The translations under genes and the position numbers were made by a program. From Uranotaenia lowii (lineage: Eukaryota; Arthropoda; Insecta; Diptera; Culicidae): a stretch of 64,000 bases of DNA. Below are positions 48,201 to 58,174 of this stretch, in pieces; position 1 is the stretch's first letter; every line of letters starts with the position of its first letter. Location: the NCBI RefSeq assembly GCF_029784155.1, contig NC_073691.1, positions 123,194,714 to 123,258,713 of the forward strand, given 5' to 3'. Below the pieces are notes generated by a model. The model was given only the letters and a program-made list of their open reading frames with translations. It did not search any database and was not told where the DNA came from.

Positions 48201-48463
48201 GCATCGCCTCACGGCCTGTTGGGCACTACTACATTGTAACGGATAGCCTAAGCTCAGTTGACGCAATACGCTCAATACGACCGGGAAAGCACTCGCCGTT
48301 CTTCCTAGAGAAGATACGGGATATTTTGAGTGCTTTAACAAGACGTCGCTTTTCCATCACCTTTGTTTGGGTTCCCTCGCATTGCTCGATAGTGGGCAAT
48401 GAGAAGGCAGACTCTGGCTCTGGCAAAGGTGGGGGCGACGGAAGGCGACACGTATCCACGTGA
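45227..48463 (+). CDS. LINE ORF2: endonuclease-reverse transcriptase-RNase H, damaged C-terminus
   Basis: 1078 codons open. AP-like endonuclease at about residues 1-230 (WNCRSL, SETWLS, LGDFNSHG, SDHLPIK). Reverse transcriptase at about 440-720 with VRVIAIQKPGKP, FLDIKRAFDAV, GLPQGSCLSPLLYNF and the catalytic LADDGVVSV (less usual than YADD). RNase H at about 940-1070 with FTDGS, AELAAIHWAL, VTDSLSS and WVPSHCSIVGNEKAD. At NEKAD (about 48415) the frame shifts, so the last 15 or so codons to 48463 are off-frame; the true continuation (LALAKVGATEG...) runs in the neighbouring frame from 48417. It would nick DNA and prime cDNA synthesis from its own RNA. Long openness suggests fairly recent activity. 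Confidence 0.9.
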   Translation: MGNLRPEVGDITVIQWNCRSLIPKLDPFKFLLYETSCDIFALSETWLSSQSNISFHDFNIIRLDRNDSYGGVLLGINKRHSFYRIHLPLSGGIEAVACHTTIRGKDLCVVSLYWPHRVAVDRNHLEDLCSVLPEPRLILGDFNSHGTVWGEQFDDSRSILIYDICDSFNLTILNTGEKTRVPKPPARQSAIDLSLCSNSLSLDCQWKVISDPNGSDHLPIKITITNGASTSNSTYMTYDLTRHIDWKKYSDKITDAIDSMNVLPPLEEYHFLSRLILESALCAQTKPIPDSSVLRRTPNPWWDQQCSKLYKDKSKAFKDFRKHGTLVLFESYVSLENQFKKLIKGKKKAYWRNFVGGLSRETSLSTLWKVARSMRNRSSTNESEEYTHRWIFNFARKVCLDSTPVQKIIRNVPPDRCGLDSSFSMVEFSLALLSCNNSAPGIDKIKFNLLKNLPDAAKFRLLNLFNQFLENNIVPQEWRQVRVIAIQKPGKPASDANSYRPIAMLSCIRKLMEKMILFRLDKWVETNGLLSDTQFGFRRGKGTNDCLALLSSEIQMAYAKREQMASVFLDIKRAFDAVSIEVLSDKLHSRGLPLLLNNILYSLLCEKHLNFAHGDIAVRRTSYMGLPQGSCLSPLLYNFYVSDIDSCLSEGCTLRQLADDGVVSVTGDTESHLHRPLQDTLNRLSSWALGLGIEFSPEKTELVVFSKKHRPAQPQLQLLGRTITQSRCFKYLGVWFDSKCTWRAHIEYLKGKCQQRINFLRPITGTWWGAHPEDLLKLYRTTILSVMEYGSFCFQSAAKTHLIKLERIQYRCLRIALGCMSTTHNMSLEVLAGIFPLKDRYNLLSLRFLIRCEVMNPLVIVNFERLLEQNLHIRFMSIYHVLMSMQVNPSSYSSTRVFIPDYDNSSVQFDLSMQQEIRGIPDSHRPLQIPRIFEAKYRHVDADKMYFTDGSLIEESTGFGVFNETTSASYNLQSPCSVYIAELAAIHWALDSIASRPVGHYYIVTDSLSSVDAIRSIRPGKHSPFFLEKIRDILSALTRRRFSITFVWVPSHCSIVGNEKADSGSGKGGGDGRRHVST

Positions 48464-48649
48464 AATCGTCTTCAACGAGTTCTACTTCTTGGTACGAGGG
48501 AACTCTCTTGTCAACTGGCAGCGCAAATGGAACGAGGATGACAAGGGTCGGTGGCTCCACTCGATTATCCCAAAGGTAAGCCTTAAACCATGGTTCAATA
48601 GATTGAACTTGAGTCGGGATTTTATTCGTATATTTTCCCGTCTCATGTC

Positions 48650-49031
48650 TGTAGAGAATATTGATAGATAAATAATAAAATAAATAAATTGTGTGAATTG
48701 ATGTAGATATAGTTTACTAACAGTATTCTGTTAGAATTAATTCAACCGTCATGACTAACATCACACCATCGTGTATTGGGATTCCGTTCATAATCGAAAA
48801 TGTCAAAAAATATCAGAGAGAAACTTTCGAATTCGCTCTACTACTGGACCGACAAGAGGGAGAGAACGAGAATATTCGAAAAGTTTGATCGAGGACATTC
48901 TGTATGGCAGTTTAAAGAGAGAGCTTTGTAGAGACGAACGTAATTAATTAATGTCGGTGATAAGCAAAATTAAAACGCCCGTGAAACGAAAAAAATGCAT
49001 AAATTCCGAAAATAAACGACCAGTCACGATA
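48650..49031. mobile_element. 382-bp insertion in the LINE with 5-bp target duplication
   Basis: The LINE frame ends at ...RLMS (ATGTC at 48645-48649) and resumes after the same ATGTC at 49032-49036. The insert starts TGTAGAGAAT and ends CACGATA, with no terminal inverted repeat. A 5-bp duplication with a TG start suggests a solo LTR, but the end is not the usual CA, so the class is uncertain. Confidence 0.7.
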
Positions 49032-49300
49032 ATGTCCAATCATTGTTCCTTAGACGCGGACTCTATCGTTTTGACATTGCTGGTAGCAATTTGTGTAGTT
49101 GCGGCCAAGGTTACCATGACATCGAGCATATTGTTTGGTCGTGTGAGGTCCATTTTGTCGCCAGAACGAATTTAATAGACTCCCTTAGGGCCCGAGGAAA
49201 ACCACCTAATGTTCCAGTTAGAGATGTACTAGCTGTGCTAGATTTGGACTACATGTTCGAAATCTACCTTTTTCTAAAAGCTATCGATCTTCGTCTATAA
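49032..49300 (+). pseudogene. C-terminal remnant of LINE ORF2
   Basis: Continues SNHCSLDA, loses one base near 49063, then reads LYRFDIAGSNLCSCGQGYHDIEHIVWSC, a Cys/His motif typical of the end of such LINE proteins, to the stop near 49300. Confidence 0.75.
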
Positions 49301-49779
49301 TTTCTTTTTTATTTTCATATTTCCCTTTCTATCTTCCTTTCTCCTCTCACAAAGTCTTAAGTTAAGAAAACAAATGTAAACAACAAAATCGATTTTGGCT
49401 CCTTAAAGCCTAAAGGTATGAGCCGTTTCAAATAAAGAATTGTTAAAAAAAAAAAAATCTCCGAAAAGTCTGCGGATCTGGATTGCATTAAAAAAGGGAA
49501 CATTTTTCTATGTGGGTGGATTATTTCCGCTGCCAACTTTCAGTTTTTCGTTTCCCATTCCATAAAATTGTTATTCAATTAAAAAAAAAATATGGGAAAA
49601 AGCCATAAAGGCAAGTCTACGCCAACAATTTCCAATACCTAATCTTTCCTAAGCTTATTTATTTATTGATTGTTTTTTTAAAGGGATATTAACTCCACAG
49701 GAAGCATCTGTCCCAGGAAATCTTATTTATATCGTTTGTCCAGTCTCTTAAGTAAGTGCTCTCACGTTGCTATAAAATT

Positions 49780-49912
49780 TATGGAAACGGCTAGATAGTA
49801 TCTCAGAACTCATACCCCCGCAGTAAAAACGTCACCGTCACTCAGCTCATCGTCTTCTGGCCTGGCTGACTGGGCTTGACAAAATCGCACCAGCTTGCGG
49901 TGTACATTCAAG
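49780..49912 (+). promoter_or_regulatory. Probable Ada2b promoter and start region
   Basis: Directly upstream of the start codon, relatively GC-rich for the window, without an obvious TATA box. The start itself lies in AAGATGGCGG (49911-49920), a match to the YY1-type core that overlaps translation starts in many TATA-less housekeeping promoters. Confidence 0.4.
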
Positions 49913-52900
49913 ATGGCGGGTAAGTGAAAAGCAGTGTTCTGATCAAGTTGCTTTCAAATTTGGCTCAAACTATCGGTAAAGCAATTCTAATCATATCGAA
50001 TTTTCCCCAGAACTGTTCGCCAAGTACACCTGTACCAATTGCCAGGAAGATATTCCCGGGATTCGTGTTCACTGCGCCGTTTGCACCGATTTCGAGCTAT
50101 GTCTAGCGGTGAGTAACTTTTGCTTTGTGAATATTGCGGACATTTTTCTGGTTGGGCAGGCGGGACCCATAGCTGTGATGACGTCATTAAGGGGAATAAT
50201 TTTGCTAGTGAGTGTCGGTCGACTTTCCCGTTATGCTTTTGAGCGAACAATAACAGCTGAGCGAAGAAGGGCTACACTGAACAAAAGGAATAGTTAGAAA
50301 GCAGAAAGATGGATACATGGACTTCAAAGGGCTTAAAGAGGAGAAAAATCCCGAACTGACATCCCGCATGGAGCAGTATTATACAATGACTATTCTCATT
50401 ATCTTTTTCCCGAGACACACAAAAGATTACATCTATAGTTTTGGATTATTAATGTAAGATAAGGCTTATCATTTTTTCATGAAATGGTATCGTTTGGACG
50501 CACTTTACGATACAGGGAACGGGTCGTTAAGTAGAGTAACCATTCATTTTTTTTGCCTTTTTTTCTCGTTCTAAAACGAGTCGATCATACGTGTTATCTT
50601 TATCTAATGATCCAATCATAAAATAATGACGATACCGCATATCGTGAACTTAACACGCAGCGAAAAGATTTTTTATTTCAAAGGAAAGTGCCACGAAAAC
50701 AAAGGATTTTTTCCTTTGATTTTGGGATAAATAAAAAATACTTTGATTCAAACACATTTTCCTTTGCTTCAAAGAAATGCGTTTTTTGACATGAATCGTT
50801 TTCTTTGATTCAAAAGACACATTCTTCGAAACAAAGTCGTTTTCGTTTCATTTCATGGCATTTTCTTTCATTTTAAAGTCGTTTTGATTTTAATTTGAAA
50901 GGATTCTTTCTTTGATTCCATTAGCGTGGTCCTAAAAAACTCTAGTACTTCCAGATTTCTTACGTTAGAAAATTAAAACAAATTCTTGATGTTTTTCATT
51001 TTATTGAACCATGTATGTTTAAATGTTTTACATTTCAATTACCTTCGTTTATATCACTGTTTGAAGGTTAAAATTCATTGACCATTCGTTATGTCTTGAA
51101 CTTGATTCCAAATTTCGTCTCACAGAACAACATTTTCAGATGTTTCAGCCTATCTGTAAATAGGAAGTAAAAGAAAACCTAATTAGAGCACAGCACTCTA
51201 TTAAGGGGGAAAACAATACTTACTGGTAGATTTGAACGATGTCCGTTGGCGGACAGTTCCATTCGAACAACTGATGAATGGTTTCAGCGCCAGACCTTGA
51301 GTCTCCTTTGACCTGATCGGAACCAATGGCACACGCTTAGCCGGAGTACCGGAATGCCAGTGCTTTCACCTCTTTAAATTGGTTGCCCTAAAAAAATTGT
51401 TACGTTGACGGTTTAATTGAAATTTAATTGATATTGAAAGACCTACCTGGAGTCCACTATCATTTGTCCCCTCGAAGCTGTCGAAAGTTCCCAACGCCGG
51501 ATCGTCCCATCTTAGCCTTCCGGTGGTGTGTGACGGTTCATAGGTGGTTTGGTTCTGGCGGGTTTTTTCTCATGTTTGTTCCGCCGACGTCGTGGATGAT
51601 AGACCACCTTTCACCAAACAAAATCCAATCCATTTGTGTTGACCGTGGCAGCGGCAGCTGACCATTCACTTCAAAAGACCGATTTTAAAACACTTTGCCA
51701 CAAAACATCATTTTTGTACCCAATTTAAAACGAATGAGAAAAGGAATAAGAATAACATCTATGACTACTTGAGAATGAAAAAATACTTTGTTTCAAAGGA
51801 AAATTAATCTATATCAAAGAATTAATCACATTGATTCTGAGTCGAAAAAAATATTCTTTGAATTAAAATTAAATATTTTGATTTAAAGATTTGGGACATT
51901 GTTTTAAATAAAAATAAATTCGGTTCAATATATAATTTACTTGAATCAAAATAAATTGGTTTTGTTTTAATGTTCACAAGGTTTTTGAATCAAAGATGTA
52001 TTTTTTTTATCTCAATGGTACTACTTTTCGCTGCGTGAAAATTACAATATTCAAAATCATACTAGGGTTTTGGTTATTCTTTCTAATTGAAGTAAAATTT
52101 TTGGATTAAAAAAACATTATTTTACACATTATTTTTTATTTGAAACATTTTGTAGCGAACAAGATTTCCAATTTCGCTATTTTCAAAATAACTTTTCAAT
52201 AGCACTTTCACAAAATAATCATCCGCACGTTCGTCGGTGGTTCTATCTCGAAGCTTCCGGCGAAACACAATTTTTACACAAATACTGAGTTTGGCCACGG
52301 CCGTGCGATCCAAATATTGTTTGACGCTATGGCTGTTCCGCGGCTTCGCTTATCGGACGATGGAATGCCAAATGTCGCCAAGTTTCCATTTTCCTCCGGT
52401 GACTTTCCGCGGCTTCCAATTGCCTGAGAGTCCCTGGAAGATCATTGTTTTGGAAGAAGCATAAATTTTGCTCGTAAGTAATTAACGGATATTTAAGGTT
52501 ACTCACCATTTCCGGCGAAGCTGGCACCGTCGCCTATTGATCCGACTTTCTCCATTTCCAGCTTCACGAGATTGACCCGAATTCAGCCAGGAGATTTTTT
52601 CACGAATTTATAATCACGTGTGTTGACGTGACAGCAGAGAACTTGGGGCGTGTTGCAAAAAACCTCAATTGGTTTTAAGGACCGTTAATTGTATCTTCCA
52701 GGGATAGTTTTTTATCATTCCAGCGCGTTGCTAAATTTATCGATTCGGTATTTAGAAGATTTTTTGAATCTTCCAGAAATAGTTTTTTTTCATTTTAGCA
52801 GAGACACTTTAAACCATGATACCCCGAATAGCAGGAACCATGGTATTACATTCATGTTCCAATGAATTCGAAGGTGAACATGTATTTCATGGTAAAAAGT

Positions 52901-55900
52901 ACATCCTATAGCTTTTAGTACAAAAATTTACACATCATCAATTTTTCGTGTACGCGGTTTTGACAGCCGGCGCAACTTTGTTTTGCTCAAGCAATTTTCG
53001 ATCGGCATATTCGGCATCAACAATTTTCGATGGGTTTTCGGCAAAAATATTCAACCATCTAGTGTTGATATGATCAAAACGGTAAGTTGTATCGAAGCTT
53101 GGTAGAAAAAATCATTTTTAATTTATTTTTTTTCTCAATTTCAGCGTCATAATTCCTTCACACAAGGCTGAAGAAGTGGAAATAAGTCTCTTAGCCGGAA
53201 TCGCGTAATGCGAGTTTCAAAGCATTCCAGCTGATGATCGACGGAAAGATGGCACCATTCTCGTGTAGTGTTAAGTGTTAGTATTAAGTGTTTTAATTGT
53301 GTAAATTAAAATTTGTTTGATTCAGAAATAAATAAAGAAAACCAAACACGACAATTTTTTTTTGTAAAATCACGAAATAACATTGAATTTAATCTTCCTT
53401 AAAATCATGAAAACTCGTTGAAAAACATTGAATTTCACAGTTTCCTTGAGCAAATTTGGAAGCTGTAATAACCATCCATTTTATAGTTTTGTGTTCTGAA
53501 ATGTATGGAAAAAAGTTGATTTTTTCATGGTTAAGTTGCTTAACAACCCCCTTTTTTCATGGTAATTTTGGTCTAAACCGTAAATTTCACTGTCGAAAAC
53601 GATGAACTTGACAGTACATTCAACGTTTCTTGTATCATGTTATTCATAGTGTCAACCATAAAATCCATGGTGATGTGAAAATGAAATTCATGGTTTTTTC
53701 ACAATGTTTTTCTATTCGGGACGATATGCACGTTACCATTAATGTTATCAGAAGAGAATAATACGGATGATTCAACGTATAGTATTTACGTATGCGGGAT
53801 TTCAGTACTAAACTGACGTTTTGGTACCAAAATGCCATTATGAAATCAAAGGGGAACTGATGTTCTGGTTCCAAAAAGTCAGTACGGTCCGTTAGTATGT
53901 GATTTGACAGTTGCTTCAGTCCTTTGATGTACTTCTATGCTATTTTCTTTTGAACTCACATTAAATCCTTCTTCCATCCGTTTACATTATACAAAAATTA
54001 CCAACGAATTAACTAACATTACCAACAATTACCGGGAGTGGCCGGGATACCTGTAATTAATATGATTTTTTTTTCTCAGAAAATCAGTAAAAACTATTAA
54101 AAGTTAATAAATTATCAAAGTTTTTTTTACGTTTGAAATGTTATCAATAAAGAAGGTCAATGAAAATAGGTCCCAAGAATGCGACGGATAATTAATTTGA
54201 CTTAATTATGACGCTTTTTTTTTATTTTTGATGAAATAAAAAAAAAAAATTAAGAATTTAATCTCCGTTAGTAATGTTTGTTCATGAGTTTATCGGCCTT
54301 ATCGGTGAAATGTGAAATGATGTTCTTTCTTTTAAGTAAGAACATCTAAGAGAATTCTATTTCATTTAGATACATTTTCATCACATTTCACATTTTTATT
54401 CGGTTCGGATCAACTATTAAGAAGTGGAAGATGCAGATAGAGTTACAGCTACCACCACACAATAGTAGGCCAAGTCTGGTTCGCCCCACAAGCGGAAACT
54501 AGCAGTGCGAACGAATAGAAAGATATGTGAGCGTTCAGAAAAGTTTGTCTTAAAACAGAACGGATCCATCAATGGATTGCTTCATCAGTTTGTTATCATC
54601 GCGTTCGATTCAACCCGGGTTTGGTTGATTTTTTTCATTTCTCAAAACTTTCTTACCATCTAGAATGAAGTAAATCCTAATGTAGCTTAATAAAATAAAA
54701 AATATGTCGTAGACTTTCAATTACAATTAATGCGCTGTATTTTTTCTTCAGTGTTTTGCGGCCGGTGCTGAGATCGGTCCCCATCGCAATGACCATTCCT
54801 ATCAATTTATGGATTCCGGCATTCTGTCCATCTACCGCGGCAAGGGTGGATGGTCCGCTCGGGAAGAGCTGCACCTGTTGGATTCGATCGAGCAGTACGG
54901 TTTTGGCAACTGGGAGGACATCAGCAAACACATCGAAACTCGCACCCCAGACGAGGCGAAGGATGAGTACGTTTCGAAATTTCTCAACGGTACGGTTGGG
55001 CGTCACACGTGGACCTCGGGCTACGATCAGCGACCGCACCTGGTTGATCACACATCTGACGATACCGGGCCACTGAGCCAATTACTCGTTCAGAAGCTTC
55101 CGCCTATGGATTGTTCTAACGAAGAGTCGACTGCCCTGGGATACATGCCACACCGGGATGACTTTGAGCGGGAGTATGACCCTACTGCTGAGCAGCTCGT
55201 TTCGTCATTGTCTCTTTCGCCAGATGACGAGGATGTCGACTTGCTGTTGAAATTGGCTCAAGTCGACATCTACACCAGAAGACTGAGAGAACGTTGTCGG
55301 CGAAAGCGTGTGGTCCGGGACTACCAGTTGGTGTCCAATTTCTTCCGAGGCAATGCCAAACGAGCTCAGATGACTAGGGATCAACGTGAGTTCCGCGAAC
55401 GGTTACGAACCTTCTCACAGTTCTACACATCGTTGGAATTTGAGCGGCTTATCGCATCACTTGAACGTGAACGAGGCCTCCGAATTCGACTTTCGGAGCT
55501 CAATCGATACCGCTGGAACGGTCTTCAGCGAATGGACGAATGTGTCCACTTTGAACAACATGCCGCCGCGGCACAGCATCGTAACACTGGTCCCTACGGA
55601 CATGGTCGTACGGTAAGTAGCTTCAATAAGCAATTGTTCCTCTCGAAGAATGGATTCCGATCCTATTCTTCGAGATGAACATTCTCAATTATACATGAGA
55701 GCTATTTTGTTTGATAGTAAATTAGAATAAAATAATAAAGTATTGTCTCTTTTTTCCTTTTCCTTTTCCATGCACTTTGTTTGCCTCGAATCGATCTGAT
55801 TTGAACGATTGTTGTTTGAAATAAACGCATAAATAGCTTACATGTATAATTGGTCCCAACGGTCAATCGATTCCTGGCTGTATTAGACAAATTTTAACAG

Positions 55901-56459
55901 GACAACCGAAACAAAAGCGGCTCGTACGAGATAAGCAAGGGACCGTCAGCGTTGTCGAACTCTCACCAGATGGGAAGAAAAGGGTAATTATGTTTTACGT
56001 TAAGACAAATCTAATGTTACCTATCTAACGATCAGGTTCTACTCAAATTGCAGCACAACCGAAAGCGACGCCCGAAGTTTAAGTTCCATCGGCCAAAGGC
56101 ACACGCACCACACCGACGACCGGGTCTTCTCCGACGGCTCATACAGCAGCAAAAACTTCTCGGATAGCTTACGGGGAACGGATCCGTTGAAGCAGAATCT
56201 CCATCAGCACCACCACCACGGCGCTCACGCGGATCCACGTCATCATCAGCAAATGCAGCAGCCCGGCGCACAGCTGCTCACATCAAACGAACTGCAACTG
56301 TGCAACTCCCTGCAAATGCCAATAACCCGGTACCTTAGCCTCAAGACGGTTCTGCTTGGGCGGCCTTCGTTCGACCAAGGAATCTCGACCGTTGCAGAGG
56401 ATATGGTCAAAAAGTATCTAATCAAGTCCGGGTGGCTGCAGACAAGTCCCCAAAACTAA
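49913..56459 (+). CDS. Ada2b: Transcriptional adaptor Ada2b (SAGA complex)
   Basis: Nuclear adaptor that links the Gcn5 acetyltransferase to SAGA. Exons: 49913-49919, 50011-50108, 54752-55612, 55901-55983, 56054-56459; all phases agree, giving 484 residues. The ZZ zinc finger begins at residue 4 (KYTCTNCQ, HCAVCTDFELCLACF), is split by a 4.6 kb intron and is followed by DHSYQFMD. A SANT domain (GWSAREELHLLDSIEQYGFGNWEDISKHI) follows, then the Ada2 central region with Arg-rich helices, and a C-terminal SWIRM-like domain (MPITRYLSLKTVLLGRPSFDQG...KKYLIKSGWLQ). A His/Gln-rich linker precedes SWIRM. Start chosen because MAELFAKYTC joins in frame across a canonical GTAAGT...CAG intron. The insect paralogue Ada2a is less likely because of the overall layout. 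The intron carries three DNA-element insertions. Confidence 0.92.
50654..52037. mobile_element. TIR element CACGCAGCG family with spliced cassette (TSD AA)
   Basis: 14-bp perfect inverted ends CACGCAGCGAAAAG (50654-50667) and CTTTTCGCTGCGTG (52024-52037), flanked by AA (50652-50653 and 52038-52039). Subterminal regions on both sides are packed with CTTTGATTCAAA-like motifs (50710-50920 and 51785-52010). The centre holds a three-exon cassette. Lies in Ada2b intron 2. Confidence 0.85.
50999..51700 (-). other. Three-exon transcript-like cassette inside TIR element
   Basis: On the minus strand: exon 1 from about 51700 to 51448 (CTCCAG), donor GTAGGTC, intron 51388-51447 (60 bp, acceptor TTTTTTTAG), exon 2 51387-51224, donor GTAAGTATT, intron 51154-51223 (70 bp, acceptor TTTACAG), exon 3 from 51153, and an AATAAA signal at about 51005-51000. 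Exons 1 and 2 are markedly GC-richer than the flanks. Only short frames (for example ATG GAT TGG ATT..., about 34 codons in exon 1) are found. Not recognised; possibly a captured host transcript fragment. Confidence 0.5.
52130..52640 (-). CDS. Two-exon small ORF cassette (51 aa), function unknown
   Basis: On the minus strand ATG at 52555-52553 (MEKVGSIGDGASFAGN), donor GTGAGT at 52506, a 73-bp intron (52434-52506) ending ATCTTCCAG, then TLRQLEAAESHRRKMETWRH and on to TAG at 52327-52329: 51 codons in frame through the splice. An AATAAA-like signal follows at about 52136-52141. Same miniature design as the cassettes in the neighbouring TIR elements, but I could not define terminal repeats around it. 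Situated in Ada2b intron 2, antisense to it. Not recognised by similarity. Confidence 0.4.
52823..53720. mobile_element. TIR element CCCGAATAG family, copy 2 (TSD AC)
   Basis: Begins CCCGAATAG, ends CTATTCGGG, flanked by AC (52821-52822 and 53721-53722). Subterminal motifs (CATGG, ATTTCATGG; for example 52861, 52888, 53536, 53689) match copy 1 at 14030-15320, in opposite orientation. Central sequence differs from copy 1. Confidence 0.8.
52940..53340 (+). other. Intron-bearing transcript-like cassette inside CCCGAATAG element copy 2
   Basis: On the plus strand an exon ends at 53081 (ATGATCAAAACG), donor GTAAGTTG, a 63-bp intron (53082-53144) with a T-rich acceptor ending TTTCAG, a second exon from 53145 and overlapping AATAAA signals at about 53327-53336. 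The joined frame from ATG at 53070 is only about 12 codons, so this may be a non-coding or decayed transcript unit. Confidence 0.45.
53723..54751. other. Remainder of Ada2b intron 2
   Basis: AT-rich, no exon or element recognised; ends at acceptor TTTTTTCTTCAG. Confidence 0.5.
55613..55678 (+). other. Possible alternative C-terminus of Ada2b by intron retention
   Basis: If the GTAAGT at 55613 is not used, translation continues 21 codons (VSSFNKQLFLSKN... to TGA at 55676-55678), giving a 343-residue protein without SWIRM. AATAAA-type sequences follow at about 55726-55740. Drosophila Ada2b is known to make two splice forms differing at the C-terminus; whether this extension is the equivalent is inference. 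Confidence 0.4.
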
Positions 56460-58174
56460 AGATCAAGTTGGTGCGCAGGAAGCAGCAGACACTTTAGGTA
56501 CCCTTTAATTGTTGTGTGTAGAAAACTAGATTATGATAACTAGCGGCGATCTCAAATCGATAATTTGCTAAATTTTCAACTTGATAAATAATGAAAAGGT
56601 GTAATCTGCCTATTCGGTTTAAGCAATAAACCGATAATTCTTTGAAGCAAATTGTAACATCTGCAACGCCGTTGTCTATAAAACATCAGATATCAATTCA
56701 ATTGAAGAACCTTTTTATTCAGGCATCCCGCTTAAAATCCAAAAAAAAAAATTAAAAAATTCAGGCATCCCGTTAACTGAATTTTCCTAAGGCATTTAGT
56801 GATAAATGATTAGTAACACTAATAAACTGATATCATTCTTATCAGCCATTCTCGTTTTAGAGCCCTTGGAACGTCGTTGAATGTTGTAGGTACCGTTAGG
56901 TTATAAATATCTTCTTGGGCTACAACAATTTGAGAAGAGTAAATCGCGGTAAAAATGGCACAACAATAAAATCGTGCAGACTACACAAATTTAGAGCAGT
57001 TGTCATACGTTGGCGATCATTCAAAAATTCTCCTCTGTGTTTAATCGGTTTATTAGTGTTAGCAGTATGTTCACAAATGAGTAGTTTGTAAATAGTTAAT
57101 TCAATAAATTATCAGTAAATTTTACCGTAATAAATAAATACAGATCATCAAAATAAACCTAGCCTTTGTTTATTTATTCGAATGCCAATTATTTAATTTC
57201 TCGTGCCAGTAGTTCGTCAAAATAAGGTTTCTTTAGAATTTAAAACACGTATTCTCAATACCGATTACTAAACTTGAATTTTCAAACCCATTTGATATGT
57301 TAATTCATAAAAGATGGACATACAACAGGAATTTCACAAGGAAGTATATAAGATAGAATAGCTGTTTTATTGAATTTATATTCTATGATAACAGTTGCAT
57401 CTTCTCTTCAGTTTATTTCAATTTTCGGACTGTTGATTTTACCAACATCATGTTTATATTAAAAGAAAAATAGTACATACGGTTCCGTTCCTAGGATCAA
57501 CTCATTTTCTGTACGGTATATATGAAGCAATTAATCTAATCCGAACTGAATGTTTATAGGTTCACATGTTTCAATTGCACTTCCAGGAATCAGAGGTTAC
57601 AAACTTAACTCTAAATAGTTTATTAACGGGATGTTCAACAAAATCGCCCTAACAAAAGCTGAATGAAAAGAAAGCCTGCTTACAAATGGAATAAAGTTTA
57701 TGTTTTAGTTGTGAACCACATGAAAAAAAAAACATTAAACTTGAATGCATTTTTCTCAAAACGGCTTGTATTCGCCCTTTTCAAAAATCGATACCAAAGT
57801 GTAGTCGAATAGTCGAATATTTAGGTTTCTAGTTCAAATTTCAATCCTGGTATTACTCTAGATGTCGTGGTAGAAATTCAACACTTGAAGAAACTTGATT
57901 TCAAAGTTGGATGTAGGTAGCTAAAATTTTAAATTGTTACAATAAAGAAGAAGGATTCAAAACCTAATCCATAGGTTAATTCGTATTCCACGGAAAAATA
58001 AACTGTGGAACAGTTTCAATCAACGAGAAATTAATATGAATTGAACATTCAGCTTCGGTGAATAGCTCAATTAAAAATAAATCAACGTTTAAAGACCAAT
58101 TACTAGAAGTCTGTCTTGGTGATATCTGTTATGAAGTGTATATGTACTTTGCTTTTCAGCATCTCCAGCTATTT
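56460..58174. other. Intergenic region between convergent genes
   Basis: Holds the 3' UTR of Ada2b (AATAAA-type signal near 56626, CAATAAACC) and the 3' UTR of the minus-strand zinc-finger gene (several TTTATT stretches). No exon recognised. Confidence 0.6.

Larger units (their letters stand above)
44330..49458 (+). mobile_element. RNase H-bearing LINE (I-group-like), nearly complete, 5' truncated
   Basis: Order: remnant of ORF1 with zinc knuckles, ORF2 with endonuclease, reverse transcriptase and RNase H, a 3' UTR and a poly(A) tail at 49446-49458. It is interrupted by a 382-bp insertion at 48650-49031. RNase H next to an AP endonuclease places it with the I/LOA/R1 group of LINEs; I lean to an I-like clade without certainty. 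5' truncation within ORF1 and a terminal A tail are typical of target-primed reverse transcription. Confidence 0.88.

Noticed and set aside
51428..51661. Plus-strand ORF inside the CACGCAGCG element
   Set aside because: Splice signals in the cassette are all on the minus strand; this frame is opposite the exons.
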